Assembly (NCBI GenBank): GCA_030447445.1
Contig: JAUJOW010000003.1
Location: 51,698-115,697 of the forward strand
DNA length: 64,000 nucleotides
Reading direction: 5' to 3'
DNA from: Acidimicrobiales bacterium
GTDB taxonomy: Bacteria > Actinomycetota > Acidimicrobiia > Acidimicrobiales > Iamiaceae
Each line of letters starts with the position of its first letter. The stretch's first letter is position 1. Of the stretch, positions 43,292 to 53,633 are shown piece after piece. The translations under genes were made by a program, and so were the position numbers. Below the pieces are notes generated by a model, which saw nothing but the letters and a program-made list of their open reading frames with translations, was not told the DNA's origin and searched no databases.

Positions 43292-45187
43292 TCATGGGTG
43301 GGGCTCCTCGATCAGCTCGGCGCCGGGGAACGCCCGGGTCAGGCGGTCGACGTGCGAGCGGGGCTCGTCGTCGGCGTCGACCAGGTCGTCGATGTCGATG
43401 GTCTCAGGGTCGACGGTCTCGGGGTCGATGGTCTCAGGGGCGATGAGCTCAGGGTCGATGGTCTCGGGGTCGACCTCGCCGGGGGCGGCGTGGTCGCCGC
43501 CCGACTCGACGGCGGTGCGGCCGTCGTCGACGACCAGGCGCATCGGTACGGGGCGACCGAAGTGGGAGACCAGCACGGCGTCGACCTCGGGCTGCTTCTT
43601 CCGGCACCGCTGCAGGTGGACCTCGTTGGGGACGGCGAACACCGCCACGCCGTCCTCCACCGACGTGAACCGGCCGGCGTTGTACAGCGCCTTGGTCATG
43701 CCCCCAAGCCTTGGGAGCACGGCGTCGGCCCACGCCAAGGTGAGGCTGTCGCGGTCGGGCATCCCGGCCGCCTCGACCGGGTCGGTCGCCTCGGCGGCCT
43801 CGGCCGGACCGACCGCTTCGGCCGGCCCGGCGGCGGTCGGAGTCGGCGACGGTGCCGGGGCCGGCGGCGGATCCGACGATGGGAACGGCGGCGGGCTCGG
43901 CGCCGCCTGCTCCTCCCCGCCGGCCAGCGCGGCGCGGGCGGCCGCCGCCGGCCCGGGAGGATCAGCACGGGGAACCGGCACCGACGGCGGGACCGGAGCG
44001 TCACCGGGTGAGGCGTGGGGCCGGCCGGGATCGGCCGACGGCGGTGGTGGCGGTGGTGTGAGCGCCTCGGCGGGAACAGCCTCGGCGGCGTCGGCCACCT
44101 GTCGCTCCAGGCGCTCGATGCGGGACAGGAGCGCGTCGAGGTCGGCGCCGGTGTCCAGCCTGGTGAGTCGCACGAGGGCGACCTCGAGGGGGATGCGGGG
44201 GTCGGGGGCCTGGCGCATCTCGAGCAGGGCCGCGCCCAGCGCCGCCGGCGCCCGGGTGGTGGCCCGGTCGGTGAGCTGGGCCCCCCAGCTCGCCACCCGA
44301 TCCCGATCCGCCTCGGGCACGTGGCCGATCGACGCTCCCATGCGGTGCAGGAACACGTCGCGTAGCCGGCCGACGAGGGCCTCCCCCAGCACCCGCGGAT
44401 CCCGCCCGGCCCCGGTGGCCTGGCTCACGGCGGCAAGGGCAGCGCCCGGATCGGTGGCGCAGAGGGCGTCGACCAGTGCGTCGGCCTGGTCGGACCCGTC
44501 GGTGACACCGCCGGCAGCGGCCTGGTCGAGCGCCGACAGCGCATCCCGGGCCGAACCCCGGCCCTGGCGCACGACGTGCTCCACGGTGCCCGGGGCGACC
44601 TCGAGACCAGCGTCGTCGATCACCCACCGGACGTGGTCGGCCAGCGCGCCGGCGCCGAGGAGGTGGAACTCGAAGTGCTGGGTGCGGCTGCGGATGGTGG
44701 GCAGCACTTTCTGCGGGTCGGTGGTGGCCAGCACGAAGACGACGTGGGGGGGCGGCTCCTCGAGGGTCTTGAGGAGGGCGTTCGACGCCCCCGCCGAGAG
44801 CATGTGGACCTCGTCGAGGATGTAGACCTTCGTGCGCCCCGGAGAGCCCAGCGCCACCCGCTCGATCAGGTCCCGCATCTGCTCGACCTTGTTGTTGGAG
44901 GCGGCGTCGAGCTCCTGGAGGTCATAGGACGTGCCCGCCTCGATGGCCCGGCACGACGCGCAGGCGCAACACGGCTCGCCATCCCGGAGGTCCTCGCAGT
45001 TCAGGGCCTTGGCCAGGATGCGGGCGGAGGTGGTCTTGCCGGTGCCCCTGGGGCCGCTGAAGAGGTAGGCGTGGCCAACTCGGTCCTTCCGCACGGCGTT
45101 GCGCAACGTCCCCACCACGTGATCCTGGCCCTTGACCTCCGAGAAGCGCCGGGGCCGGTAACGGCGGTAGAGGGACTGGTAGGCCAT
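43292..45187 (-). CDS. dnaX: DNA polymerase III gamma/tau subunit
   Basis: MAYQSLYRRYRPRRFSEVKGQDHVVGTLRNAV...YLFSGPRGTGKTTSARILAKALNC...C-x-C zinc site...EVHMLSAGASNALLKTLEEPPPHVVFVLATTDPQK. Confidence 0.96.
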   Translation of the reverse strand: MAYQSLYRRYRPRRFSEVKGQDHVVGTLRNAVRKDRVGHAYLFSGPRGTGKTTSARILAKALNCEDLRDGEPCCACASCRAIEAGTSYDLQELDAASNNKVEQMRDLIERVALGSPGRTKVYILDEVHMLSAGASNALLKTLEEPPPHVVFVLATTDPQKVLPTIRSRTQHFEFHLLGAGALADHVRWVIDDAGLEVAPGTVEHVVRQGRGSARDALSALDQAAAGGVTDGSDQADALVDALCATDPGAALAAVSQATGAGRDPRVLGEALVGRLRDVFLHRMGASIGHVPEADRDRVASWGAQLTDRATTRAPAALGAALLEMRQAPDPRIPLEVALVRLTRLDTGADLDALLSRIERLERQVADAAEAVPAEALTPPPPPPSADPGRPHASPGDAPVPPSVPVPRADPPGPAAAARAALAGGEEQAAPSPPPFPSSDPPPAPAPSPTPTAAGPAEAVGPAEAAEATDPVEAAGMPDRDSLTLAWADAVLPRLGGMTKALYNAGRFTSVEDGVAVFAVPNEVHLQRCRKKQPEVDAVLVSHFGRPVPMRLVVDDGRTAVESGGDHAAPGEVDPETIDPELIAPETIDPETVDPETIDIDDLVDADDEPRSHVDRLTRAFPGAELIEEPHP

Positions 45188-45270
45188 GGCAGACCGACTC
45201 TACCGATCGGTCACCGGTGGGTGGCCAGGGGCGGCGGTCGACTATCCTTGGCACGCCCCGCTCTCGCCGG

Positions 45271-45374
45271 TGGCGGTCGGGCCCTGTGCAATCGCAGCCC
45301 GTGAACCGAGTCAGGGCCGGGAGGCAGCAGCTCTCAGCGGAGCCCGCGGTGTGCCGCAGGTCGCCTGACCGCCA
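45271..45374 (+). ncRNA. ffs: Bacterial signal recognition particle RNA (small/4.5S type)
   Basis: ggcggtcgggccctgtgcaa...gtcagggccgggaggcagcagctctcag...gtgtgccgcaggtcgcctgaccgcc; terminal tggcggtc/gaccgcca pair; upstream of dnaX. Confidence 0.87.
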
Positions 45375-45399
45375 CCAGTGGGAGCGGGGCGAAGTACCC

Positions 45400-45487
45400 G
45401 GAGGGTTGCGAGAGCGGCCGAATCGGCACGCTTGGAAAGCGTGTGTGGCGCAAGCCACCGTGGGTTCAAATCCCACACCCTCCGCCA
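45400..45487 (+). tRNA. tRNA-Ser (anticodon GGA), CCA encoded
   Basis: ggagggt...accctccgcca; cacgc-ttggaaa-gcgtg anticodon arm; long variable arm; ggttcaaatcc T-arm. Confidence 0.94.
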
Positions 45488-45554
45488 GCGGCCTTGGGCC
45501 ATGACGCCGGAGGAGATGGCCGACCTCGCGCAGCTGCGCCGGGGCGCGACCGCA

Positions 45555-45898
45555 TGGACCGCGACTACGCGCAGCCCCTGATCGTTCAGTTCACGCTTCA
45601 CCGAGATCTTCGGCGAGACGCCGTCGCAGTACCGCTCGCGCGACCACCGCGACAGCGAGGTCGTTCCTTCATGCGTGGCGGTCGTTCGCAGGCCGAGGGC
45701 GACGCCCTCCTGTCGCTCGTGACGCAGGGGTCGCTGCAGGCGGCGATCTTCCGCTCCGACGACCTCGACACCACGTTCGAAAAGGTCCGGGCATCGGGCG
45801 CCGAGGTGCTCCAGGAGCCGACGTCCCAGCCCTGGGGCGCCCGCGACTGCGCGCTCCGCGACCCCTCGGGCAGCCTCGTCCGCATCGCGCAGGCCTGA
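45555..45898 (+). pseudogene. AraC-family C-terminal remnant joined to a VOC-family C-terminal remnant
   Basis: FTEIFGETPSQYRSRDH (AraC C-term) about 70 bp before LLSLVTQGSLQAAIFRSDDLDTTFEKVRASGAEVLQEPTSQPWGARDCALRDPSGSLVRIAQA* (VOC C-term). Confidence 0.7.
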
Positions 45899-45964
45899 CC
45901 GCCGTCTGCCCGGAGTGCCGCACATACCGCCGGCGGTCTGCCGTGCCGCGTCCATCATGGGCCG

Positions 45965-46410
45965 ATGACGACCTGGGGCGCCTTCGCCGCCGCCGAACCG
46001 GAGCTGGCAGCGTTCGTGGCGGAGCGGCTGCGGGCGGCGCCGTCGTACCTGGCGACCGTGCGGGCGAGCGGCGCGCCCGGGTCCACCCGGTCACGCCGAT
46101 CTTCACCGCCGACGGGCTCTACCTGTTCATGGAGCCGACGTCACCAAAGGCCGCGGACCTCCGCGAGCGCGGGTGGTTCGCCCTCCACAACGGCGTGCCC
46201 GACAACGCCGGGACGGGCGGAGAGGCGTTGGTGAGCGGCACCGGGCACCCCGTCGACGACGCCGCCGTGCGGGCGACGGTCGTCGCCGCCACCCGTTACG
46301 ACCCCGCCGACCGCTACGTGCTGTTCGAGCTGCGACCGACCGAGGTGCGCTGCAACGGCTACGGCGACGTCTCGCTGCCCGAGCGTCGACGGTGCGCGCG
46401 CCGACCCTGA
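45965..46410 (+). pseudogene. Pyridoxamine 5'-phosphate oxidase-family protein, one frameshift at ~46080
   Basis: MTTWGAFAAAEPELAAFVAERLRAAPSYLATVRASGAP then, in another frame, RVHPVTPIFTADGLYLFMEPTSPKAADLRERGWFALHNGVPD. Confidence 0.75.
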
Positions 46411-46502
46411 TCCGGCTGCGAGCTGGGACGCCGTACGGTCCTGACCCGATGGAGCAGGCGAGGGCGACGACCGCGGTGAGGCCCAGGAAGGATGGTGACA
46501 CG

Positions 46503-48914
<2,412 letters not shown>

Positions 48915-48926
48915 GACGAGTTACCT

Positions 48927-49127
48927 GTGGACCGTTCGGGACCGCTCTCGGCTACTTTTGGACCGACGGTCAGCGTCGCGTTCGAACGGGTCGAAGCGCT
49001 CGAGTTGCTCGCCATGACCTTGGCGCACCTCAACGGTGCCGAGGCCAGGGCCGAGGTGTCCCCTCGAGTCCCGTTGCTGATGGCCATCCGGGACAAGCTC
49101 GCCCTCGACCTTCGGGAGGAGCCATGA
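48927..49127 (+). CDS. Small hypothetical protein
   Basis: GTG start; 66 aa; overlaps next start as ATGA. Confidence 0.4.
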   Translation: MDRSGPLSATFGPTVSVAFERVEALELLAMTLAHLNGAEARAEVSPRVPLLMAIRDKLALDLREEP

Positions 49128-49387
49128 GTTACACCGACGCACAGGTTTCGTCTGCCGTCGCGGCCGTTGAGAAGTACCGCAGCAGCGAGACGGGGGAGGT
49201 CGGCGCTGCACTCGCCGTCGTCGGCCTGAGCTCAGAGCGGGTTGCGAAGGAAGCGCAGATTCGCGACGACATGATTCGAGTCGCACACCGGGCCGGGGCC
49301 TCGCTCCGCCAGCTCGCCGAGGTTTCAAAGCTGGATCGCAAGACAGTGACCGCCATCGTGGGCGCCACTGTGCGTTCGCACGACTGA
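49124..49387 (+). CDS. Small helix-turn-helix-like protein (87 aa)
   Basis: MSYTDAQVSSAVAAVEKYRSS...IRVAHRAGASLRQLAEVSKLDRKTVTAIVGATVRSHD; HTH-like LRQLAEVSKLDRKTVTAIV. Confidence 0.5.
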   Translation: MSYTDAQVSSAVAAVEKYRSSETGEVGAALAVVGLSSERVAKEAQIRDDMIRVAHRAGASLRQLAEVSKLDRKTVTAIVGATVRSHD

Positions 49388-49436
49388 GGCCGGTGGGGCC
49401 GGGCTCCCGGTCGCTCGACGGTGGCAGGATGCAGCT

Positions 49437-49913
49437 ATGACGAGCGAGCGACTGGAGGTCCAGCGGACGATCGCCGCGGACCCCTCGACGATCTTCGGAG
49501 TCCTCTGCGACCCGCAGGGCCATGTGGCGATCGACAGCTCCGGCATGCTGATCGACGCCACCGGCGAGCCGGTGGCCGCCGTCGGCGACAGCTTCGTGGT
49601 CCACATGGATCGCGAGGCCCTGAACGACTACCCGATCGGCCGCTACGACGTCACCGTCACCATCACGACCTTCGTTCCGGACCGCGAGATCGCATGGACC
49701 CCACTCGGCCAGATCCGCCCGCAGATCGGCCACGTCTACGGCTACACGCTCGAGCCCATGAACGACGGCACGCTCGTCACCTCCTACTACGACTGGTCGT
49801 CCATCGACCCGGTATGGAAGGAGGCCGGGATCTTCCCGGTGCTGTCCGAGGGAGCGCTGCGGGCCACCCTCGGGATCCTCGCCCGGACGGTGATGCGAGG
49901 CGGCACCGGTTGA
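49437..49913 (+). CDS. SRPBCC-family protein
   Basis: MTSERLEVQRTIAADPSTIFGVLCDPQGHVAIDSSGML...VTITTFVPDREIAWTPLGQIRPQIGHVYGYTLEPMNDGTLVTSYYDWS. Confidence 0.8.
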   Translation: MTSERLEVQRTIAADPSTIFGVLCDPQGHVAIDSSGMLIDATGEPVAAVGDSFVVHMDREALNDYPIGRYDVTVTITTFVPDREIAWTPLGQIRPQIGHVYGYTLEPMNDGTLVTSYYDWSSIDPVWKEAGIFPVLSEGALRATLGILARTVMRGGTG

Positions 49914-49984
49914 GCGCGCCGGCGCAAGCCGTTGGCGGGGCGTCACCGCAGCACAGCGGCGTCAACCCCCGCTACCGTCGCCGC

Positions 49985-50362
49985 ATGGCCTCGTCCATCA
50001 GCACCATCACCTTCGACTGCTCCGACGCCGCCCGGCTGGCTGCCTTCTGGGCCGAGGTCACGGGCTGGGGCGTCGGGCCCGAGCCCAGCCAGCAGTTCGC
50101 CGTCGTCGGTGGCCCTGCCCGGCCAGCCGACTGCCCGGGCCTGATGTTCATCCAGGTGCCCGAGGGCAAGGTGGCAAAGAACCGCGTCCACCTCGACCTC
50201 GCCGCCGAGGACCCGGAGGCGGAGGTGCGACGGCTGGGCGGCATCGGCGCCACCCTCGTGCACGAGAAGGAGGAGTGGGGCGTCCACTGGTGGACCCTGC
50301 AGGACCCTGAAGGCAACGAGCTCTGCGTCGCCTCCCCCCATCAGGTGGGCGCCGGCCAGTAG
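49985..50362 (+). CDS. VOC-family protein
   Basis: MASSISTITFDCSDAARLAAFWAEVTGWGVGPEPSQQFAVVGG...LMFIQVPEGKVAKNRVHLDLAAEDPEAEVRRL. Confidence 0.88.
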   Translation: MASSISTITFDCSDAARLAAFWAEVTGWGVGPEPSQQFAVVGGPARPADCPGLMFIQVPEGKVAKNRVHLDLAAEDPEAEVRRLGGIGATLVHEKEEWGVHWWTLQDPEGNELCVASPHQVGAGQ

Positions 50363-50431
50363 CGGCCCGTCCGGTTGCCGGAGTGCCCCGGTGTTGGCGG
50401 TCGCATGTCCGCAGTGGCCGCGCGGCGTTCG

Positions 50432-50926
50432 TCATTCGTTGCGACGGCCCTTCTCGGCCGGCAGGCGAGGCAGCCATCGTGGGACGGCACGGCGGTAGGA
50501 CTCGTAGTCCAAGCCGAATCGTCAACGCAGCGTCGGTTCCTCGTAGGCCAACACGAACAAGTGGATCGCGACGGCTACCACGGCGGCCCAGACGAGGAGC
50601 CGAAGAGAGCGGAACAGCAGCACCTCGCCGATGAGCACCATGCAGACCGCCACGTACATCGGGTTCCGCACGACCCGGCAGAGGCCGCTGCGAACGACGA
50701 ACAGGGGCGCATCGACGGGTGCCAGCGTGCCTCGACCTTGGCGCCCGAAGTCCCAGATGCACCAGAGCAGGCCTCCGGCTCCGAGGACGATCAGTGGTGC
50801 GCCGATCCATCGCACCCAGCCGATGTCGAGGCCTGACCCGCTGGATCTCGACAGCCAGAGGGGCACCCATACGAGCACCGTGCCCGGCAGCACGAGCGCG
50901 AAGAACGTCGACCTGAGCCACAACAC
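50432..50926 (-). pseudogene. Isoprenylcysteine O-methyltransferase/PEMT-like membrane methyltransferase with an in-frame TGA
   Basis: ...RSGLCRVVRNPMYVAVCMVLIGEVLLFRSLRLLVWAAVVAVAIHLFVLAYEEPTLR-TGA-RFGLDYESYRRAVPRWLPRLPAEKGRRNE*; both sides in the same frame (165 codons). Confidence 0.8.
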
Positions 50927-51062
50927 CCTTCGAAGTCTGATGCGTCAGATGACCAACCGGCTGACAGGGTCACAGGGCGGGTGCCGGACGTCGTCACTCC
51001 CGTGTCTGCTTCGGAGCCACAGCAGCGGGTAGTACGGCCGTCCGCGTCGAAAGCGAGCATCA

Positions 51063-51314
51063 GTGATCGGTTTCATCGTCTTCGGGTTGGTGGTCGGGGC
51101 GTTGGCTCGGCTCGTACTTCCCGGCAAGCAGCACCTGAGCATCGTCGCCACCCTGTTGATCGGGGTGGTCGGCTCCGTGATCGGTGGCGTGGTGGCCAAC
51201 GCCCTCGGTACGGGGGACATCTTCGAGCTCAACCTGTTGGGTTCGATCGTGGCGGTCATCGCTGCCGCCGTGCTCATACTGGCCATCGACCGGGTGAGCG
51301 CCAGCCGGCGCTAG
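51063..51314 (+). CDS. GlsB/YeaQ/YmgE-family stress-response membrane protein
   Basis: MIGFIVFGLVVGALARLVLPGKQHLSIVATLLIGVVGSVIGGVVANAL. Confidence 0.88.
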   Translation: MIGFIVFGLVVGALARLVLPGKQHLSIVATLLIGVVGSVIGGVVANALGTGDIFELNLLGSIVAVIAAAVLILAIDRVSASRR

Positions 51315-51382
51315 GCCGGCGGTGAGTTTCCCGTCGTCGCTCCGTCTAAAGGGTGAGAGAACCGACAGAGGAGCGAGAAGCG

Positions 51383-52051
51383 ATGGGTCCTCCCAAGGTC
51401 GTGTCACCGGAGGAGTGGCGTGCTGCTCGTATCGAGCTTCTCGCCGAGGAGAAGGCGCTGACCCGGGCCCGTGATCGGCTCAACATGAAGCGGCGCGAGC
51501 TGCCGATGGTCGAGATCGAGAAGGACTACGTGTTCGAGGGCCCGGAAGGCCGCGCCAGCCTGCTCGACCTGTTCGACGGCCGCAACCAACTGATCATGGC
51601 TTCCTGGCTCATCTGCACACCAGGGACACCAGCTACGCCATGGTCTCGAGAGCGCCGTTGGCGAAGCTCGAGCGCTGGAATGCCACGCGGGGCTGGACAT
51701 CCCCTGGTACTCCTCGGGCGACGGTGACTTCAACTACGACTTCGGCGTCACCATCGACGCCTCCCGAGGGTTCGACGAGTACAACTTCCGCACCCTCGAC
51801 GAGTACGCCGCCCGAGGCGAGGAGAGCATGAAGACCTCCGAGCAGCCCTACGACATGCCCGGCCGCAGCTGCTTCCTCGAGGCGGACGGTCGGGTCTTCC
51901 GCACCTACTCCCAGTACGCCCGTGGGCTCGAGGCCACGGGCGGCTCTACTACTTCCTCGACCTGACCGTCCTTGGCCGGCAGGAGGACTGGGAGGAGCCG
52001 AAGGACCGCACGGCCGACGCACGGAGTGCCGTCCCCGACTTCTCGGCCTGA
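51383..52051 (+). pseudogene. DUF899-family (thioredoxin-like) protein with internal deletion/frameshifts
   Basis: VSPEEWRAARIELLAEEKALTRARDRLNMKRRELPMVEIEKDYVFEGPEGRASLLDLFDGRNQLIM then RDTSYAMVSRAPLAKLERW and IPWYSSGDGDFNYDFGVTIDASRGFDEYN in other frames; expected central Cys-rich segment absent. Confidence 0.75.
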
Positions 52052-52098
52052 CCCCGGGTCCGGCCGGGGGTCGGCTGCTCGCCGCTACGGTCCGGCCG

Positions 52099-52545
52099 AT
52101 GGACGACCACACGGCCATGGGGGTGGCCCTGAACGAGGCCGAGGCCGCTCCCTCCCACGGCGACGTCCCCATAGGGTCGGTGGTGCTGGTCGACGGGGCC
52201 GTCGTGGCCCGCCGCCACAACGAACGTGAGCGCCTCGGGGATCCCACCGCCCACGCCGAGGTCCTGGCTCTGCGCGACGCCGCCGCCGCCGTCGGCGACC
52301 GCCGGTTGGCCACCGCCACCCTCCTGGTCACCGTCGAACCGTGTCCGATGTGCGCCGGCGCGGCGTGGGCAGCGGGCGTGGCCAAGGTCGTGTTCGGTGC
52401 CGCCGACCTCAAGGCCGGTGCCGTCGGATCGCTCTACAACGTGGCCGTCGACCAACGCCTGAACCACACCTCCGAGGTGGTGGCCGGGGTCCGCGCCGAG
52501 GAGTGCGCTGCTCTCGTCACCCGCTTCTTCGCGGACCGCCGCTGA
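52099..52545 (+). CDS. tadA: tRNA-specific adenosine deaminase
   Basis: ALNEAEAAPSHGDVPIGSVVLVDGAVVARRHNERERLGDPTAHAEVLAL...TVEPCPMCAGAAW. Confidence 0.93.
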   Translation: MDDHTAMGVALNEAEAAPSHGDVPIGSVVLVDGAVVARRHNERERLGDPTAHAEVLALRDAAAAVGDRRLATATLLVTVEPCPMCAGAAWAAGVAKVVFGAADLKAGAVGSLYNVAVDQRLNHTSEVVAGVRAEECAALVTRFFADRR

Positions 52546-52570
52546 ACCACCGGCGGCTACCCTCGTCCCC

Positions 52571-52657
52571 GGAGGGTTGCCGGAGCGGACGAACGGGACG
52601 GTCTCGAAAACCGTTGTGGCCGCAAGGTCACCGTGGGTTCAAATCCCACACCCTCCG
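52571..52657 (+). tRNA. tRNA-Ser (anticodon CGA)
   Basis: ggagggt...accctccg; anticodon arm acggt-ctcgaaa-accgt; long variable arm; CCA not encoded. Confidence 0.93.
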
Positions 52658-52699
52658 CTCCTGTTGTGAGATCCGTAACACTGAAGAGTTGCTCCGTCC

Positions 52700-53048
52700 G
52701 ATGCCTCGATGGTCCGATCGTACGGAAGGGGTGGCGGCGGAGGCGCCGTACGCTCGACGAGGACCAGCAAGTGGCGAGGTGACTCGCTCAGAGCTGAAGG
52801 CGAGGTAGGGATATGTCTCGAATCGCGCCCTGCCAGAGTCGACGTGTTCCCGGTTCCTCCTCGTCGCCATCTCGATCATCTTCTGCGACCGGTCGATCGC
52901 CGTCAGCCGACCGCGGCCGAGCCTCGCAGACCAGCGAAGCGGCGACCCCGTGGCCGCAGCCGACCTCGAGCACCCGGTCGGCCGGCGCCAGGGCGAGCGT
53001 GTCGACCGCCCACTCCAGCCGGGGCGACGCATCCCTGGCCACCGGCAC
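52700..53048 (-). pseudogene. Truncated class I SAM-dependent methyltransferase
   Basis: [39 protein letters not shown] then [31 protein letters not shown] in another frame; no C-terminal portion found. Confidence 0.7.
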
Positions 53049-53063
53049 ATCAATGGGGGGCGA

Positions 53064-53540
53064 CTACTCGAGCGCGGCGTAGGTCGCGGCGGTCACGATG
53101 CCGAAGGCCAGGTGGGGCACGACGTCGCTGATCCAGTCGGTGGTGGTCCAGGACCGGGGATCGGTGATGCCGAGCGCGGTCATGGGTCCGTTGCCGGCGA
53201 CGAGGGCAGCGGCGCTGGCGAGGACCGCACCCATCCACGTCGGCGGGCGGAGCCCCAGCGAGCGGGTCAAGCCGTAGACCTTGCCGACCCCGACACCGGT
53301 GATGATCCCTGACAGCGCCCCCAACGCCAGCGCCCGGTTCTCCCGGGCGTCGCCGTCGCCGGGGATGTCGACGTGGGCCATCTCGGCCACCCGCTCCACG
53401 GTCTGTGTGGGGACCTCGCTGACCGGCCGACCCCGCCAGACCATGTCAGCGTAGGTGGCGGCGTTGAGCGCAGTGGTGCCGGCGGCGCCGGCGGCTGCCC
53501 CTCGAAGCACGTCTCGGATCATGAGAGCAAAGGCTGTCAC
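53064..53540 (-). CDS. Hypothetical membrane protein
   Basis: VTAFALMIRDVLRGAAAGAAGTTALNAATYADMVWRGRPVSEVPTQTVERVAEMAHVDIPGD... Confidence 0.65.
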   Translation of the reverse strand: MTAFALMIRDVLRGAAAGAAGTTALNAATYADMVWRGRPVSEVPTQTVERVAEMAHVDIPGDGDARENRALALGALSGIITGVGVGKVYGLTRSLGLRPPTWMGAVLASAAALVAGNGPMTALGITDPRSWTTTDWISDVVPHLAFGIVTAATYAALE

Positions 53541-53633
53541 GGTTGCACCGGCGTGACCACCGTGTCCCTCGGCGGCGGTCGGTCGATCCCGCCCTGCCGC
53601 GTCCGCTGACACCGCTCGTACCCTGTGGCCACC

